Source: Prunus persica (taxonomy: Eukaryota > Streptophyta > Magnoliopsida > Rosales > Rosaceae). From it: a stretch of DNA of 64,000 nucleotides. Position 1 is the stretch's first letter. The number at the start of each line of letters is the position of its first letter. Made by a program: the position numbers and the translations under genes. Shown piece by piece: positions 10,544-24,114 of this stretch. The notes beneath the pieces were generated by a model, which was given only the letters and a program-made list of their open reading frames with translations, searched no databases and had not been told where the DNA came from. Where the stretch lies: the NCBI RefSeq assembly GCF_000346465.2, contig NC_034009.1, positions 35,285,557 to 35,349,556 on the forward strand, read 5' to 3'.

Positions 10544-13079
10544 GCAGGGGAAAAGTATTTGTCTCTCTGTTACCCTTTCTTTATTGGGGTCACGGATTTG
10601 GCCCTGTTTTTTCTTTGTTGTAAACAACAAGGTGCACTGTTTCACACCCGGATCCTGCAGTTGGATCATTATGTGTGAATGGGCCTCAAAAATATTCGGA
10701 CCAGTGGCAAGTATGAACTCATCAAAGTTTTCTTCGGTCTCTTATGTTGTCAAACAATGAATCCGAACCATTTATCAAAATGACTCTTGTAATAACATAA
10801 AACATAAGTATTCGTTCCGTGACATAAGTCTAATAATAACCATTTCAACATTTGATTTTATTGATTAGACCCAGACAACATCTAGTGGTGCTGCCAATGC
10901 CATGTACTACAAGAAAGAATATCATAAGGTAAGGTGTATTTTATACAGGTGGTGCCTATTGCTGAAGTAATCAAACTCTCTTGGCCAATGAGCTTGTTGG
11001 GCAATGATTTAAATTGTCATTTTACAGGATGGGTTAAGACATGCTTAAAAGTGGGGTACTTGGAAGAACATAATTAGCAACAGTGAAAATTGTACTCTTT
11101 GCTTTATTTATTATTATTATTATTATTATTTTTCTGTTGTGTCGTGGGATAAAGAATATATAATGTTATTCTATGAGCCTCCACTAATTGGATCTAGAAG
11201 GGAATGTTTTGGGTGGGGTGATGTAATTAAGCAATTTTCACTGTTTGGATTTTTATTTTAAAAAAAATTGAAGGCAAAGTCCAACTAATGTTGCTTCTTT
11301 TGCTTTGGGTCCATATCTGAAGCTGAAGGCACAGTAAAAATGCACTGAGCTTAATTGGTGTGAGGGGAGATTTGTGTATCCAAAGAGGACAACAATCATT
11401 GGATAAGGATGCAAAGAATGGGCATTGCAATTGGTGGGTAAAGTGGCAGCAAAACTAATTGTGGCCTTTCTCTTCTTCCTTTGCATTGCATCACTTGCTT
11501 AATTAGTAATCCGATTGATAATCATGTTTCATCTGTAGCATCAAAGCCTTGAATAGCCTCGCTTACCTTGAATATGACAAAGCGTACCATAACATGCCAC
11601 TTTTCTGCTTCTAATCCACTTTAAAAAAGAGATTTTGAAGCGCAATTTGGTGGCTAAGGTCATATTCATATTTAGTTTGGGCTATACCAGTATCATTTAA
11701 TGATAAGCAAATAATGCCAGACCAGCATTAAAATAAATGGATAGGTTTGGCAGATATTTGTGAGCTGTCTTATGGTTGTGTGTGGGAAAAGAAAAGCTGA
11801 AACTTCATTTTCCAAAAGCTGTATGTATGTATGAACTGAAGAAATACATCAACTAATTAATAGCTTTTACTGATAGTAGGATTATGCAAGTGTTAATTGG
11901 AGATTTGGATTGACTTAATTTGGTCAATTTGCATGGAATCAGACATAATTGGATCAAATTATGCGTTCAAGTACAGAATTAGACGGGCAAGCAGCTGAGG
12001 TAGATAAAGATTGTGACTATAGGGGCAAATGGGGCCAGGGAACATTGGGGGAAATTGTTTTTTCGGGGGGGGGAGGGGGAAGAGTATGACTTTTTTGGTG
12101 CTTCGCCATTATAATAGATCCCCACCTCTGTCAGCATCAGCTATGATCGCAGCCACCTCTTTATGCTTTGCTTGCCACCACTTTATGCTTTGCTTTCCCA
12201 CCCTCTTTGCCCAGCAGGTCCCATTGCCTCCGGCATTTGCCCCTTCGTTTTCCCATCTATCACTATCTCTGCCTCCTGCACCATTCTATTTATGTGTATC
12301 AATATCCTAAGAGGTCTCAAGTTCAAAAATCCCTCTTTTATCACATTTATTTTTTGTACGCTAGACTAATAATAGCACCAATTGTGTTTCATCTTAAAAC
12401 CCTAGCTACGTCCGGTTACCAAACCCTAATTCTGTCTTTTTTGAAAAAGCTTTGGCTTTTTCCAAAAGTGAAAGTTTTTTTATGGGTAAAACCTAAATTT
12501 ACTTTAACTTAATCACGGAGCCTACCCTACCGACATGCTTTACGTTTGCTGCAGGTTGCTTATTTTCCATGTTAACCTTAATCAATGCTTTTAAGTACTG
12601 TATTAACATTATTCTTTCTCATTTCAATATGATATGGTACGGATTCCATATTCTTCACTGTAGATTAGTTTCATGAATAAAGGCCTAAAATCAAAAGCCA
12701 TTAGTAAGTAACTAACCCTAATGCATTCATACACGATTTGAATCCACTTTGATGCTTCTGTTTTACTTCAACACGTCAATCAATAGATATTCTCTTTCTG
12801 TCACCCAACGCCATTTGGAGTTGAAATTCTCCTCTCCACAGTTAACTTGGGGATTCTTTTGAGTTCAGTACTAGTAGTGTCACACAACATTGATCAGATC
12901 CATTCAAACTTTTGTACTTAATCTTGCTTTTCCAATTAAGTTAATCATTATTAACCACTTAATTAGTTTTTTTTTATAAAAAAAAAATTAATTTGTACCT
13001 TTGGAAATTATTACCGGACCCGACAGATTTGCATATGCTTTTACGAAGAAAAAAAAAAACCCTTACAGTAAAACTATTT
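10544..13079. other. Intergenic, no gene recognised
   Basis: AT-rich non-coding sequence upstream of the glutamine dumper gene. It contains an (ATT)n tract near 11,108-11,130 and a G-rich run near 12,065-12,081 (a possible G-quadruplex). ORFs at 11227-11486 and 12029-12512 are short, biased and domain-less. Confidence 0.6.
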
Positions 13080-14552
13080 GGGCTCGTTTGGTACACATGA
13101 CTGTCTTGGCATGGACTATGTTTAGGGACTGGTTTGGCTTGGCTTGACTTGGTCTAAGTTGGATAACACTTATCCTGCGTTTGGTGTATGCTTGGACTAG
13201 GACTAGAATTTTTTTTATTTTTTCAAAAATATCTATATATATGTATATATGTATTTTATAATATATATGTATATATACATACATATAATATATATATACA
13301 TGTATATAAGTATATTATAATAATATTATATATTTTAAATAATATAAACGTACATACATATATATAAGTGTATATAGGTGTATCTATGTATATTATAATA
13401 TACATGGGTATAATACATATACATATATTTATATATATGTATGTATAATATAATATATAATAGATATGGGTATGTTATAATAATAAATAATAATATACAT
13501 GTATATACGTGTATATATGTATATTATATATGTATTTATATATACATATACATTATATATATTAATAAAATACATATGTATATATATTGAAAAAAGACAG
13601 AATAACCTCTCAACTTTCAAACCAAAGACATGCATATATAGGTCGTCATCTATGTAATACTCACAATATACATGCGGTATCAATACATATCACATATATT
13701 TATATATATGTATGCTATAATATAATATATAATAGATATGGGTATGTTATAATAATAATAATAATATACATGTATATACGTGTATATATGTATATTATAT
13801 ATGTATTTATATATACATATACATTATATATATTATAAAATACATATGTATATATAATATATGTATATATAATATATATTATAATATACATATATATACG
13901 TATATACATGTATATAATATATGTGTATATAGGTGTATCTATATATTATAATATATACATGGGTATAATACATATACATATATATGTATATTATAATAGA
14001 TAATATATATGGGTATGTTATAATAATAATATACATGTATATATGTATATTATAATATATATACATATAGTATAAATATATAATGTATATGTGTATATAC
14101 GTGTGTATATGTATATTATAATACATACATGGGTATAATATATATACACATATATGTATATATACTTATATATATATTACATATATACATGTATGCTATT
14201 ATTATAATATTAATATGTATGTGTATATGAGTATATTATAATAATAATATACGTGTATATATCTATATGTATTTATATATTATATATGTATATATGTGTT
14301 TATATATATATGTATATACGTGTATATATGTACATTAATATATAATATAATATATATTACATATATACATGTATACATGTATGTATTATTATAATATTAA
14401 TATGTATGTGTATATGAGTATATTATAATAATAATATATGTGTATATATCTATATGTATTTATATATATATTATTTATGTATTTATGTATTTATATATAT
14501 ACATGTATATGTGTATATACATGTATATATGTACATTATAGTATATGTGTAT

Positions 14553-14609
<57 letters not shown>

Positions 14610-14833
14610 TATGTTATTAGTATTACAATATAATATATGCATCTTATATATTGGTGAACATATGACTAGCTAATCCTCCCTTTCTACATGGGTTTAGTAG
14701 TCCCCTCATAGTGAGGTATTTTTGGTGGGCCCGGTATTAGCAATCCCATCTAAGACTAGAATTAAATGAAACAAACATGGTACTAAATTTAGTCCAATCC
14801 AGTCCAAGCCAAGCCTGTGTACCAAACGACCCC
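13080..14833. mobile_element. TIR element (MITE-like) containing an AT-rich minisatellite
   Basis: The left end GGGCTCGTTTGGTACACA and the right end, read in reverse complement as GGGGTCGTTTGGTACACA, match at 17 of 18 positions. Further inward both ends contain CTTGGC- and GGACT-type words. TTT flanks both sides (13077-13079, 14834-14836), a possible 3-bp target duplication. The interior has no transposase coding and has been filled by repeats. The superfamily is uncertain; PIF/Harbinger-like is possible from the 3-bp flank. Confidence 0.65.
13230..14641. repeat. TATA/GTATATA minisatellite with higher-order duplications and (TAA)n
   Basis: About 1.4 kb of nearly pure A/T with GTATATA, ATACATGTATATA and TATGGGTATGTTATAATAA words. 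At least two higher-order duplications are visible: about 13,430-13,600 is repeated at about 13,690-13,860, and about 14,170-14,290 at about 14,345-14,470. It ends in a (TAA)n tract of about 18 units (14,554-14,609). The long Ile/Tyr-rich ORFs here are artefacts. Confidence 0.9.
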
Positions 14834-16780
14834 TTTAAGATTGACATCATCAACTTCTATTTTGGGTGCAGCACCAATTAGTGTTTCTCCATAAATTTAT
14901 TTAATAATAATAAGTGATGATTAGTTTTAACAATGAATTAAACTCCACATAGCTAAAAGAGGAGAATCATATCCTATCGATTTAATTAAGTACATATGAA
15001 GGGATTGCTAGAATGATATGTGAAATAATATTATCATATTATAGGACAGGGTACTTGTACTAAGTAGGAGATAAAACTTAACCCAGAATTTATTTATTTT
15101 AATTAAAGGTTAGCGTCCATACTAATCTAATTAACGGAAAAAAAGAAGAAGAAAAGAAACCATTGTGAGGGTTAGTGTTAGAATCTTCTGCCGCAACATA
15201 GAAAATAAGGAGAAAGAGGGGCACTTTGTTCCCACTACTTGAGTGGTCTTTTTTTGCGTGACGTTTTTGTAGACCCTTTTAATATATGCTTCTTCTTTTG
15301 ATTTAGATAAGGGAGCCAGCACTAGTACTAGTTCATACACATCAGCCATCGTATTGCAATGCACCAAACCAAACACATATATTACTTTCAGTGCTAAGGT
15401 TTTCTTTTCTTTGTCAAAATGTGCGATAATATACTTATATCGTTAGACTGTAAATATGCATAGCTGATCAAGTTACGCGGTTTAAATTCACAATATGACA
15501 ATATAAATATTTGTCTGACGTAGACGTTAGATGCGTACCAAATCTTAAATTGGAGCAGTGAGTCCTAAAATGCCCAAGTGCTGCATATGTTCTCGTACTT
15601 TTCTCATATAAATTGCTAGTTTTATTAGGGTTAAGGAAACTTATTAGACAACGAGCCAAATGGAGAGTGATTGCTTCAATGTAAAGACTAATGGGACAAA
15701 CTTAAGTCGTTTTCTCATATATATGCGTATATAAAACCAGAACATTTCCAAGGGACCCTTCGGTTTATATTCGGATAAAGTCTCTTTCCTTTCACCAAAT
15801 CTTACATGCTATATATATAGATGCAAATTGGTATGAAAACTACATGATGGAAAAATCTGCCCCCATATCCAAGCTGCTGCGATTCAAATTCAAATTCAAA
15901 TGCAAATCCAAAATTCTGTTTTTTCTTAATTATTCTGATCTGATTTCAACTTGGAATCCAACCCACTTTGTGTTGGCCTTTGGAATTCACAAAAGATCAG
16001 TTGTTACAGTTAGAGGGTGTTTTAAAGAAAAAAATTATTCTCACACAAGAGTCATCATCCATAATGGAAAATGGAGGAGGCCACTGAGAGAGAGGCCTTC
16101 AAATATTCCTTCTGGAAATTGGACAAAGTTAATTAGGCACACACAGATTCACTTGGAGTATCAAACATTAAATCCACTTTTCTGGATCCATGTATGCCAT
16201 TGCCAGTTGAACAATTGGATTTACAACAGATTGAGGAATATATATAGCAAATCTAGTTTCCTTCTCTCTGAGCTAATAAGATCTTCATGATTTAGACTAA
16301 ATTTTATCAGATCATGCCTAATGAATCTGTCGGCTCCTATACAAGATTTTTGACATCTCTAGTTGGCCAAGGCGTGTGTGTCTGCCCCTTAACCGGAGTT
16401 CCATCTCCCTCCTTCACAGTAAAGTAATCTCAAAATATTTGATTTGTTAAAAAAAGAAAAAAATTAGGCTGCTTTGTTACTCTTGATCACTTTGAAAGAA
16501 AGATTGGGCCTAATGTTTAGCCCATATTTGCTTGAGCATAATCCAAATTTAACCAGGATTTTGGGCCATGAAATTTCATTGTCCAGGCTTAACAAGAACT
16601 TATACTTGACCCATCTAGAGAAGGGAAGGAGCTTTGGACCTTTTAGATCCCATCTATTTTCAGCTATATTTTGGGCCATGCAAGCATTGAAGCTTATATT
16701 AGATAGATCAGATTATACTAGATAGATAGATCAAAAATTTTATAGTGAGGTACTTATATATGGCTCTTAGGTGCGGTGGT
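14834..16780. other. Intergenic, no gene recognised
   Basis: AT-rich sequence. A 148-codon ORF at 15844-16290 has no domain, no neighbour context and an unlikely composition, so it is not called. No RNA gene was recognised. Confidence 0.55.
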
Positions 16781-17264
16781 CAGGGGCGGACCTATTAAGG
16801 CTCAAGGAGGTGCAGCTGCACCTCCCTTCGCCAGAAAAATCATTGTAGGTGATTCAGATTGCTCCTTTGTTCAACTGGTATACAGATCACCTTATTTCCA
16901 TTTTCAATATTTGTCCTTTTACTTTTATTTATTTTTATATTACTCCATTTACTTAAGTTTACAATGTAAATAAGGAAGTACCCCCCATTTGGATTCAAAT
17001 AAAAATACTAGAAAATCAAATTCCCACCAAATCAAAATATGAAAATTCGGTTTTAGTGCAAAATACGATTTAGGCTAAAAATGATGGCTCATTAAGTCAA
17101 TATATACTTCATACTAAAATCCCATAAAATCAAGTTTTCTTATTTGATGTATAAGGAATAAAAGCCTCCAAAAATTATCTTGAGAAAATGATTATTTCGA
17201 AAAACCATTTTTCATACTTAGTCAATATTGCACCTTCGCTAAAAAAATTCTGGGTCCGCCAGTG
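16781..17264 (+). mobile_element. hAT MITE, 484 bp, TSD GCGGTGGT
   Basis: Begins CAGGGGCGGACC and ends GGGTCCGCCAGTG, so the TIR core GGCGGACC is shared by both ends. The 8-bp duplication GCGGTGGT (16773-16780, 17265-17272) is perfect. A Tip100-type hAT assignment is suggested by the CAGGGGCGG end. There is no coding sequence. A second, truncated and inverted family member lies at about 63,020-63,413. Confidence 0.85.
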
Positions 17265-17272
17265 GCGGTGGT

Positions 17273-18832
17273 CCTACTTTTTAACTGTTGGATCAAATTA
17301 GATAGTCATTAGATTAATGGCCCTCACTATAGAATGACTCATAGATAGATACACTCAAATATGTTTTTTTTTGGGGCAATATTGACCATTGATGATTAGG
17401 TTTGTTTCGCGAGTTGAATCTACACCATTCGAGCTTCTTTTTCTCTCATCTTCCTCGATTCCTGTGAAAAAGACATGAGTAAATAGACCACACTTGGGTG
17501 GTGTTGGCCAAAAGCACTTCGATGTCTAAGTCAGTTAATTGGATCTTGAGAAAGATACGACAAAGTAAAAGAAAGGATGAAGGTCTTCTCTCATGGGGAG
17601 AGCCAGGTGGCCGAAGCTGTGTGTGAGGGTGACCGGAGTCGTGAAGGATATGGGAGAGAATGGAGCGAGAGAGAGTGAATTCCTCGAGTAAAAATCAGAT
17701 TACTTTGTATGTGTGATGTAGCCATCTATTTGTAGTGTTCTTGCCTTCTAAAGTTTTTCAGAGAATAATTCCCATATGGAAGGGAATTATTCTCTCCCTT
17801 AAATGGGGAGATTGGATCAATCAGAGAGATTTAACAAAGATCAAATTCCTAATTTATGGCAATATCCCTATTTTAAGTTTAAACAATTGACCAATTAAAT
17901 GGAGTACAATTGTTGACCTAAGTAATATTCCCATTTTCCACTTGGCGCCTCATAATAGGTTACCAAAATATGTTTCCACAATTTACCCATACAAGAGAGC
18001 AAAGAAGGCGGGTCAAATTTCGTTCCTATAACTCAAGCATAGACCAACTTAGTTCATTAGTTGTAGATTTATTCAATTATTTGACGAAATTAGCATGTAA
18101 GGGACATATGTTGAAGACACTTCACATCTCCTAATTTGGTCGAAAATTTTAATGGAGTTAAAGTTCCTTAAATTTCAACAATGAGTATATTAAACTTGAA
18201 AATCAAAATTACAGTACAATTTCACAAATTAGAAGAAGGAAAAAAACGATATTTTCTTTGCTGTGTCACTCATATTGGTGGATAAATGATCCACATGTTA
18301 TGAAATTTTAAATATACTTTTATCACGCCATCAAAATTAACAAATTTCTTGATGAAATTGACAATATGAGGCACATGAGACATTAAACTTTGGTGTCAAA
18401 GTGGTTCACTTTAACTTCTAGAGGGCAAAGTAAGACTTGATCATAATTTTAGGGAAATAAGCCCATTTTAAATTACTCAAATGTACGAAAATGAGGATCG
18501 AGAATGCAAGACACCAAAGAACTAGTGTAATTTTGTCAAATAAAAAAGTGCCACATCATTTATGAAACGTGAAACACAGCGTTTGCGGTGTGCTTGATCA
18601 ACACGCTAGACTTGTCCCTTTACAATTTCCCTAGGCCTTCAACGAACCACTTGTCTCCACCATTACGCGCCATGTGTTCTGTTTCTCTTAAGCTCTCACT
18701 CTCTCTAAACCAAACCCGTCCTCTGCAAGGAGCTAGACTCTCCGATTACTTGTGCTCCAGGCATTCTCCCAGAAACTGAACTTGAAGAAACCCTAGAAAA
18801 AGCGAGAGAGACTCTGGAAAACGAATTTCAAA
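17273..18832. other. Intergenic and 5' flank of the SDR gene
   Basis: Mostly AT-rich. A perfect 13-bp inverted repeat with an 8-base loop (GAGAATAATTCCC at 17761-17773 and its complement at 17782-17794) can form a hairpin. From about 18,600 the sequence becomes CT-rich and looks like the leader of the next gene. No other gene is seen. Confidence 0.55.
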
Positions 18833-21701
18833 ATGAGGACGGTCGTGTCGCGGTTGATCCATTCAAGATCATCACTTCCCAGGCTCTTGTATGTTTTGAT
18901 TTCTATTTCTTTTTGCTTTGAATCCATACTCAGTTTCTTCTGTATTCTATTTTGGTCTTTGAAATGCGATTCTTTTGGGTATTGATGTTTTGTTTCGCGA
19001 ATAGTAATGCCATGTTTGGCTGTCGAGAGAGAGTGGGAAGATAATGGAAAACCCTAAACAGATTGATTGGGATATTAGAGTATTAAGTTTCATTTTTAAA
19101 TTCAGTTTTTGGGTTTGTTTGACAATTATCTGGGCATGGATACGCTTTACTGTTTTCGTATTATTTACTGCCACGGGTTCTCCTGCATTGTTGAATTTGT
19201 GGGGTGGAAATTGACAAGCTAATTATTCCTTGATATTTTTTAATGTTTATTTTTCTCTGGAATGTTTTTGTTTCCAGAATCTAGTAGGATTCTAACAATG
19301 ATTATTTCCTGTATTGTGATTTTCAAATATGTCATTTCTGTAAATTCAATATAATGGATGCACTCAGGAATGGGAGGTATCTCTCAACAGACTCTAGTAA
19401 GGTGGATGAACCCTTCAAAGTTGAGGAAGCAGAGACTGTAAACATTCCCCCTCCTCCAACAGAGAAGGTACTATCTTGTTGTGAAGACTATCGAACTGTT
19501 ATTCCGTCTATATTTTCGTTTTATCCATCTCTGAGCCATTATATTTTCTTTAACTTGTATGATTCTTAATTCAGTTGCTTGTGTTGGGTGGAAATGGATT
19601 TGTTGGCTCACATGTTTGTAGAGAGGCATTGGATCGTGGATTGTCTGTTGCCAGCCTTAGCAGGTATGACTTTTCTCTATATAATTGTTAAGTTGCTTCA
19701 CCTATTGATGCTTAGGAATTATTCATCAGCGTTGATCAGTTTAGGCTTGTAGCCGATATGAATGCTTTCTATATCAGAAGGGAATAATAATTCTGTAGCT
19801 GCCTATTTACTAAGAGGAAAATACTACACTTCCATCTCCATATATTTGATTATTCTGTTTGATTGATTACCATCTTATTCCTAATGCTTTCTTATTTTCC
19901 TTCTCAGGTCTGGTAGGTCATCATTACATGATCCATGGGCCAGCAATGTGACCTGGCATAAAGGTTTGCTTTCTTGCGTAGTCTTTTCTTGATGACCTCA
20001 CTCTTTTTCGGGTAGCAGTTTCTTAAAAAAAATTTCCTTTTCCAGGAAACCTTCTATCACCTGAGTCATTGAAGGATGCTCTCGATGGTGTCACGTCTGT
20101 TGTATGCATTCTCTTCATGCTCTGTTTTACTTGTCTGTCATTAGCCAATACGTAGCAAAGACACATGCACACACTGACACTTTCTCTATCCATGTAATGT
20201 ATTGTTTCCCCCCTTCCATTTGTAGTTCAAAATGTGCTTATTGCATAGATTATAGAATGAAACTCTCTCTTACTTATCCTGCCACTTAGCTTTCTTTCCT
20301 GGGTGATATGTTTGATTTGTCTTCCTAATGAGTTTTCTTGTCCTAGATATCCTGTGTTGGTGGGTTTGGCTCCAATTCTTACATGTATAAGATTAATGGG
20401 ACTGCTAATATAAATGCAATTAGAGCTGCTTCTGAACAAGGTATATATTCATATATGTTTCAAATATCATTTTTCTTTTGGCAACTTCCTTAGTATCTCT
20501 ATTAAACTATTGCCGTTGATCCTGCAGGTGTGAAACGATTTGTGTATGTCTCTGCTGCTGATTTTGGTGTGGTAAATTACTTACTGCGAGGATATTATGA
20601 GGGGAAGGTACCATACTGAATGATAGCAACCTATTTGCTTTGTTTAAGTTTACTTGTACGAGACATTTTAATGCTGGGACTCTTTTCTTAATAAATGTTT
20701 GTCTTTTACTCGTACCCATTTCACCATGCTCTAGTATTTTTGCTGGGAACAATTTTTAATGTTTTTAATGTTATCTGACACAAATTCCTTTGCCTGCATC
20801 TTGTTCAATCTAGAGAGCTGCAGAAACAGAGCTACTAACCAAATTCCCTTATGGAGGTGAGTTTTCTTACTCTGTCAGATGAACATCTTATACCTAGCTG
20901 TTCATTTATCAGATAAATGGCTAAGATCTGAGAGATTAATAAACTTGCCTGGAAATTTAACAATTTGTTACATATCTTGTCCCTTTAATTTTAATCAATA
21001 TCTTCTTAAAAACATTAATTTACTATGTTTCTTGAAACCAATAACGGGTGACTAGAGTATTAGTTATAGGGACCGTTTATGTTTTGTATAATAATGGAAT
21101 CTTCTATTACATGAAATTTTACTTGCGTTTTTCAGGAGTGATTTTGAGGCCTGGATTTATTTATGGGACTCGAAGCGTTGGGAGCGTAAAGTTACCTCTC
21201 GGAGTTATCGGTTCTCCACTGGAGATGGTAAAGTGCTAGTTCTTCATATATTCCACATGTAGTTCCTCACTTATAATTCGCCTGAAACCTGAGTTAGCAA
21301 GATTTTAACAAAAAGGGGAACTTGATATAAAATATCCAGAAACTTATCGTAATCATCTCTCTCAGCCGATTTCTACTAGTCCCAAACAAGGGTTTTTTGT
21401 CCCTTTTTTTCTTGAACAGAGATACTCTCAGGTTAAGAAACCTCATGTTATAAACTATTTCACATTCATTTCTTTTTGAGAGTGAAAAGTTATATCAACT
21501 AATTCATGTTGAATTTACTGGCAGTTGTTCCAACACACAAGACCTCTGAACCAGCTGCCACTTGTTGGGCCTCTCTTTACTCCTCCAGTGAATGTTACAG
21601 CAGTGGCAAACGTTGCTGTTAGAGCAGCTACTGATCCCGTCTTCCCTCCTGGGATTGTAGATGTCTATGGAATTCAGCGTTACAACCAGAAGTCGAAGTA
21701 G
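18833..21701 (+). CDS. Mitochondrial-type NAD(P)-binding Rossmann-fold protein (atypical SDR)
   Basis: Ten exons: 18833-18888, 19368-19467, 19575-19663, 19908-19963, 20046-20101, 20347-20440, 20528-20607, 20814-20856, 21136-21227, 21525-21701. They total 843 nt, or 280 residues; all joins stay in frame with GT-AG introns. The N-terminus (MRTVVSRLIHSRSS) is Arg/Ser-rich like a mitochondrial presequence. The Rossmann motif GGNGFVG sits at about residues 57-63. FVYVSAADFG and YYEGK (about 173-177) fit the SDR active region, and LRPGFIYG follows. It resembles the plant At5g15910/At5g10730 group, distantly related to yeast Coq11. A role in ubiquinone biosynthesis is only inference. AATAAA occurs at 21828. 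Confidence 0.88.
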
Positions 21702-22035
21702 ACGCGTTAAATCCCTTCCGTTTTTTGTTTTGTTCTTTCAACAGAGAGTGTGATGTAAAGCTGTCAAAGTTTCTTTCTCATGAACATTGTATCCGTTCTT
21801 TTCCCCCACCTTTCTTATGCAATCATTAATAAATTTGTTAAAACTACAGATTCACTATAGTTCAATAATTCTTCCCAAGTTGTTCTGTTAAAAGTTTGAC
21901 TGGAAGAGGATGACACTGACTTTTTCATCACTTGATGTTTCAATGTATATCTTGGTCCCTTGCAACCTAGGATTAAAATGGCAGTTGTGTTCTTTCCAAA
22001 GAGTTGCTTGCAGGTTTTAGTGCTTAATCGCTATT

Positions 22036-22072
22036 TGGGCCATGGGTTGTAGGCCCAAAACAATAATGGGCC
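22036..22072. promoter_or_regulatory. Site-II-type TGGGCC/GGCCCA cluster upstream of TAF10
   Basis: TGGGCC at 22036, GGCCCA at 22052 and TGGGCC at 22067 lie 135-170 bp before the TAF10 start. Such clusters are TCP-factor binding elements typical of growth-related housekeeping promoters in plants. No TATA box is evident nearby. Confidence 0.5.
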
Positions 22073-22206
22073 TAAATGGATTCGGAAAAAATATAACCCG
22101 ACCCGGATGAAAATAAATAAAAATACTTCAAGGGCAAAAATTAAGTCGATAAATTTGTAAAGCACAGTGCGAGTCTCAAACCAATATCGTATTTCTGAGA
22201 GAGAAG

Positions 22207-24114
22207 ATGAACCATAACCAAAACCAGAACCAGAACCAGCAATCGAGCGAAGGCAGCAGGCACGATGACGACGCCGCCCTCACCGAATTTCTTGCTTCCT
22301 TAATGGACTATACCCCCACTGTAATACTTAATTCCATCAATTTCATTTCATTCAAATTCCGATCATATCAAATCAAATCTAAATCGTGATTTTTCTTTTT
22401 TTCAGATACCCGACGAGCTTGTGGAGCACTACTTGGCCAAAAGCGGCTTTCAATGCCCCGACGTTCGATTGTAGGTACTTCTTCTTTTTTTCTGTTAAGT
22501 TAATTTTGTTTTTAATTTCCAATTTTTGGGGAAGATTTTACGATGAGATAAGCTGAGCCATCAGTATCTGTTAGGGTTAGGCTTAGCCAAGATTTTACTT
22601 ATTTTCCTGCTGCAGAGAAGGGCTTGCCTTTTGATTTGTTTAGTTTATATCAATTCTTCTTCAACCATTTTTCGGAGCGAGCGTATACCTAGAGCTTGAA
22701 ATTTCTCACTATTTGTTGGTTAAGTTAGTGCTGTGGCAGTGAAATAGAAAATTGAATATGCTTTTGTTTATTGATTGTTCAAGTACACGAAACTTGCTAA
22801 TCAAGGTTTGACTAGTCTGGGTAAAGTTGTATGGGCTTGTGAAGGGCAGGCATTTAGGCGTAGGCAGAGTCTGTTATGCGTATGGTAGTACTTGCTCTTT
22901 TTTTAAAATTATTATCTGGGATCTTTTCCTTCTTTCATTTTGGATATCTATCTTCTCTTTTGCTTTCTGGCTTTCATTCCCATTAGCTGTTTCAGATTTG
23001 TGCTAAATGGATGTTAAGAAGAAGTTACTGTTTTCTGTTTGATGCTTAAAATTTTAAGCCTTTTGACTTAGATTACAATCATTGATGTAGAGGAGCTTTT
23101 GGTGTAACTTTCTTTTGAGCCGACAGTGGCAAAATGCTACTAAATTTATTTATATTTTTGAAATATGAATTGGATGTATTTTTCTGCATATAAGTATGTT
23201 GAATTGATTTTTTTATTTATTTAAAAACTCTATTCGCAGAATTAGGCTGGTCGCTGTTGCCACGCAAAAGTTTGTTTCTGAGGTTGCAACTGATGCTCTT
23301 CAGTAAGCCACTAAATTCTTCTCCTCTTGGCTCATGACACAAGTTCACAGGGAGGCACATGTGTAAAGACCAATTTTTTTTTTTCCGAGTTAGGATATAT
23401 AATTGAAGACTATTAAATTTTTGATCTCTCAAATGCTAGACGAGAAATATGTAACTACACTCATAGGTTCTGTTGTTGGTCCAAAATTATTTAGCTACAC
23501 AACTTGGTTGTTGCACTTGTAGTTAGCCAGTGTCTAAGCTATTACTAGTGGAAGAGATATTTACATGCTCATGCCTCTTAACAGGCAATGCAAAGCAAGA
23601 CAAGCTTCTGTAGTCAAAGACAAAAGGGACAAACAACAAAAGGTACTCTAATAGTTTTCCCGGTGAGATGTGTTTTATATTCTGCCTAATTATGGCTAGT
23701 CTTAACTTAACTTTGATTTCGAAACAGGATAAGCGCCTAATATTGACGATGGAAGACCTTTCAAGGGCGTTACGTGAGGTAACCAAGATTTTAGTTATTT
23801 GAGTCGTATGTTTGCATAAGTCTGGAATCAATGGAATTATCTAATATTGATAAAGGTTCTGGTCAGTTTTGGACTAACCAAATGTTTTCTGAATGGCCTG
23901 GTCTGTAATTGAGATTCTCTGGAATCCACCTGTAATTTGTGTGCAATGTCAAGCTGGTTTTGTTTTTACTTATTCTTCTTATGTTAACTTTCGCTGAATT
24001 AATATGCTCCTCTTGTTATTCTTAATTGAGCAGTATGGTGTTAATGTGAAGCACCAAGAATATTTCGCTGACAGCCCTTCAACCGGGTTGGATCCTGCAT
24101 CAAGAGAAGAATGA
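22207..24114 (+). CDS. TAF10: Transcription initiation factor TFIID subunit 10
   Basis: Six exons: 22207-22320, 22406-22470, 23240-23302, 23585-23642, 23728-23778, 24034-24114. The total is 432 nt, or 143 residues, close to the Arabidopsis protein. TAF10 is a histone-fold subunit shared by TFIID and SAGA and acts in the nucleus. The N-terminus is Asn/Gln-rich. The histone fold starts at about residue 25 (ALTEFLASLMDYTP) and continues with IPDELVEHYLAKSGF, RLVAVATQKFVSEVATDALQ, a basic DKRDKQQKDKR loop, LTMEDLSRALREYGVNVKH and the conserved tail YFADSPSTGLDP. The start is the first ATG before this domain. All introns are GT-AG and in frame. It lies about 0.5 kb downstream of the SDR gene in the same orientation. 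Confidence 0.96.

Noticed and set aside
13429..14126. Long Ile/Tyr-rich ORFs on both strands
   Set aside because: They are translations of the AT minisatellite; both strands are open because the sequence is almost pure A/T.
15844..16290. 148-codon ORF
   Set aside because: No recognisable motif, odd composition and no splice or promoter context.
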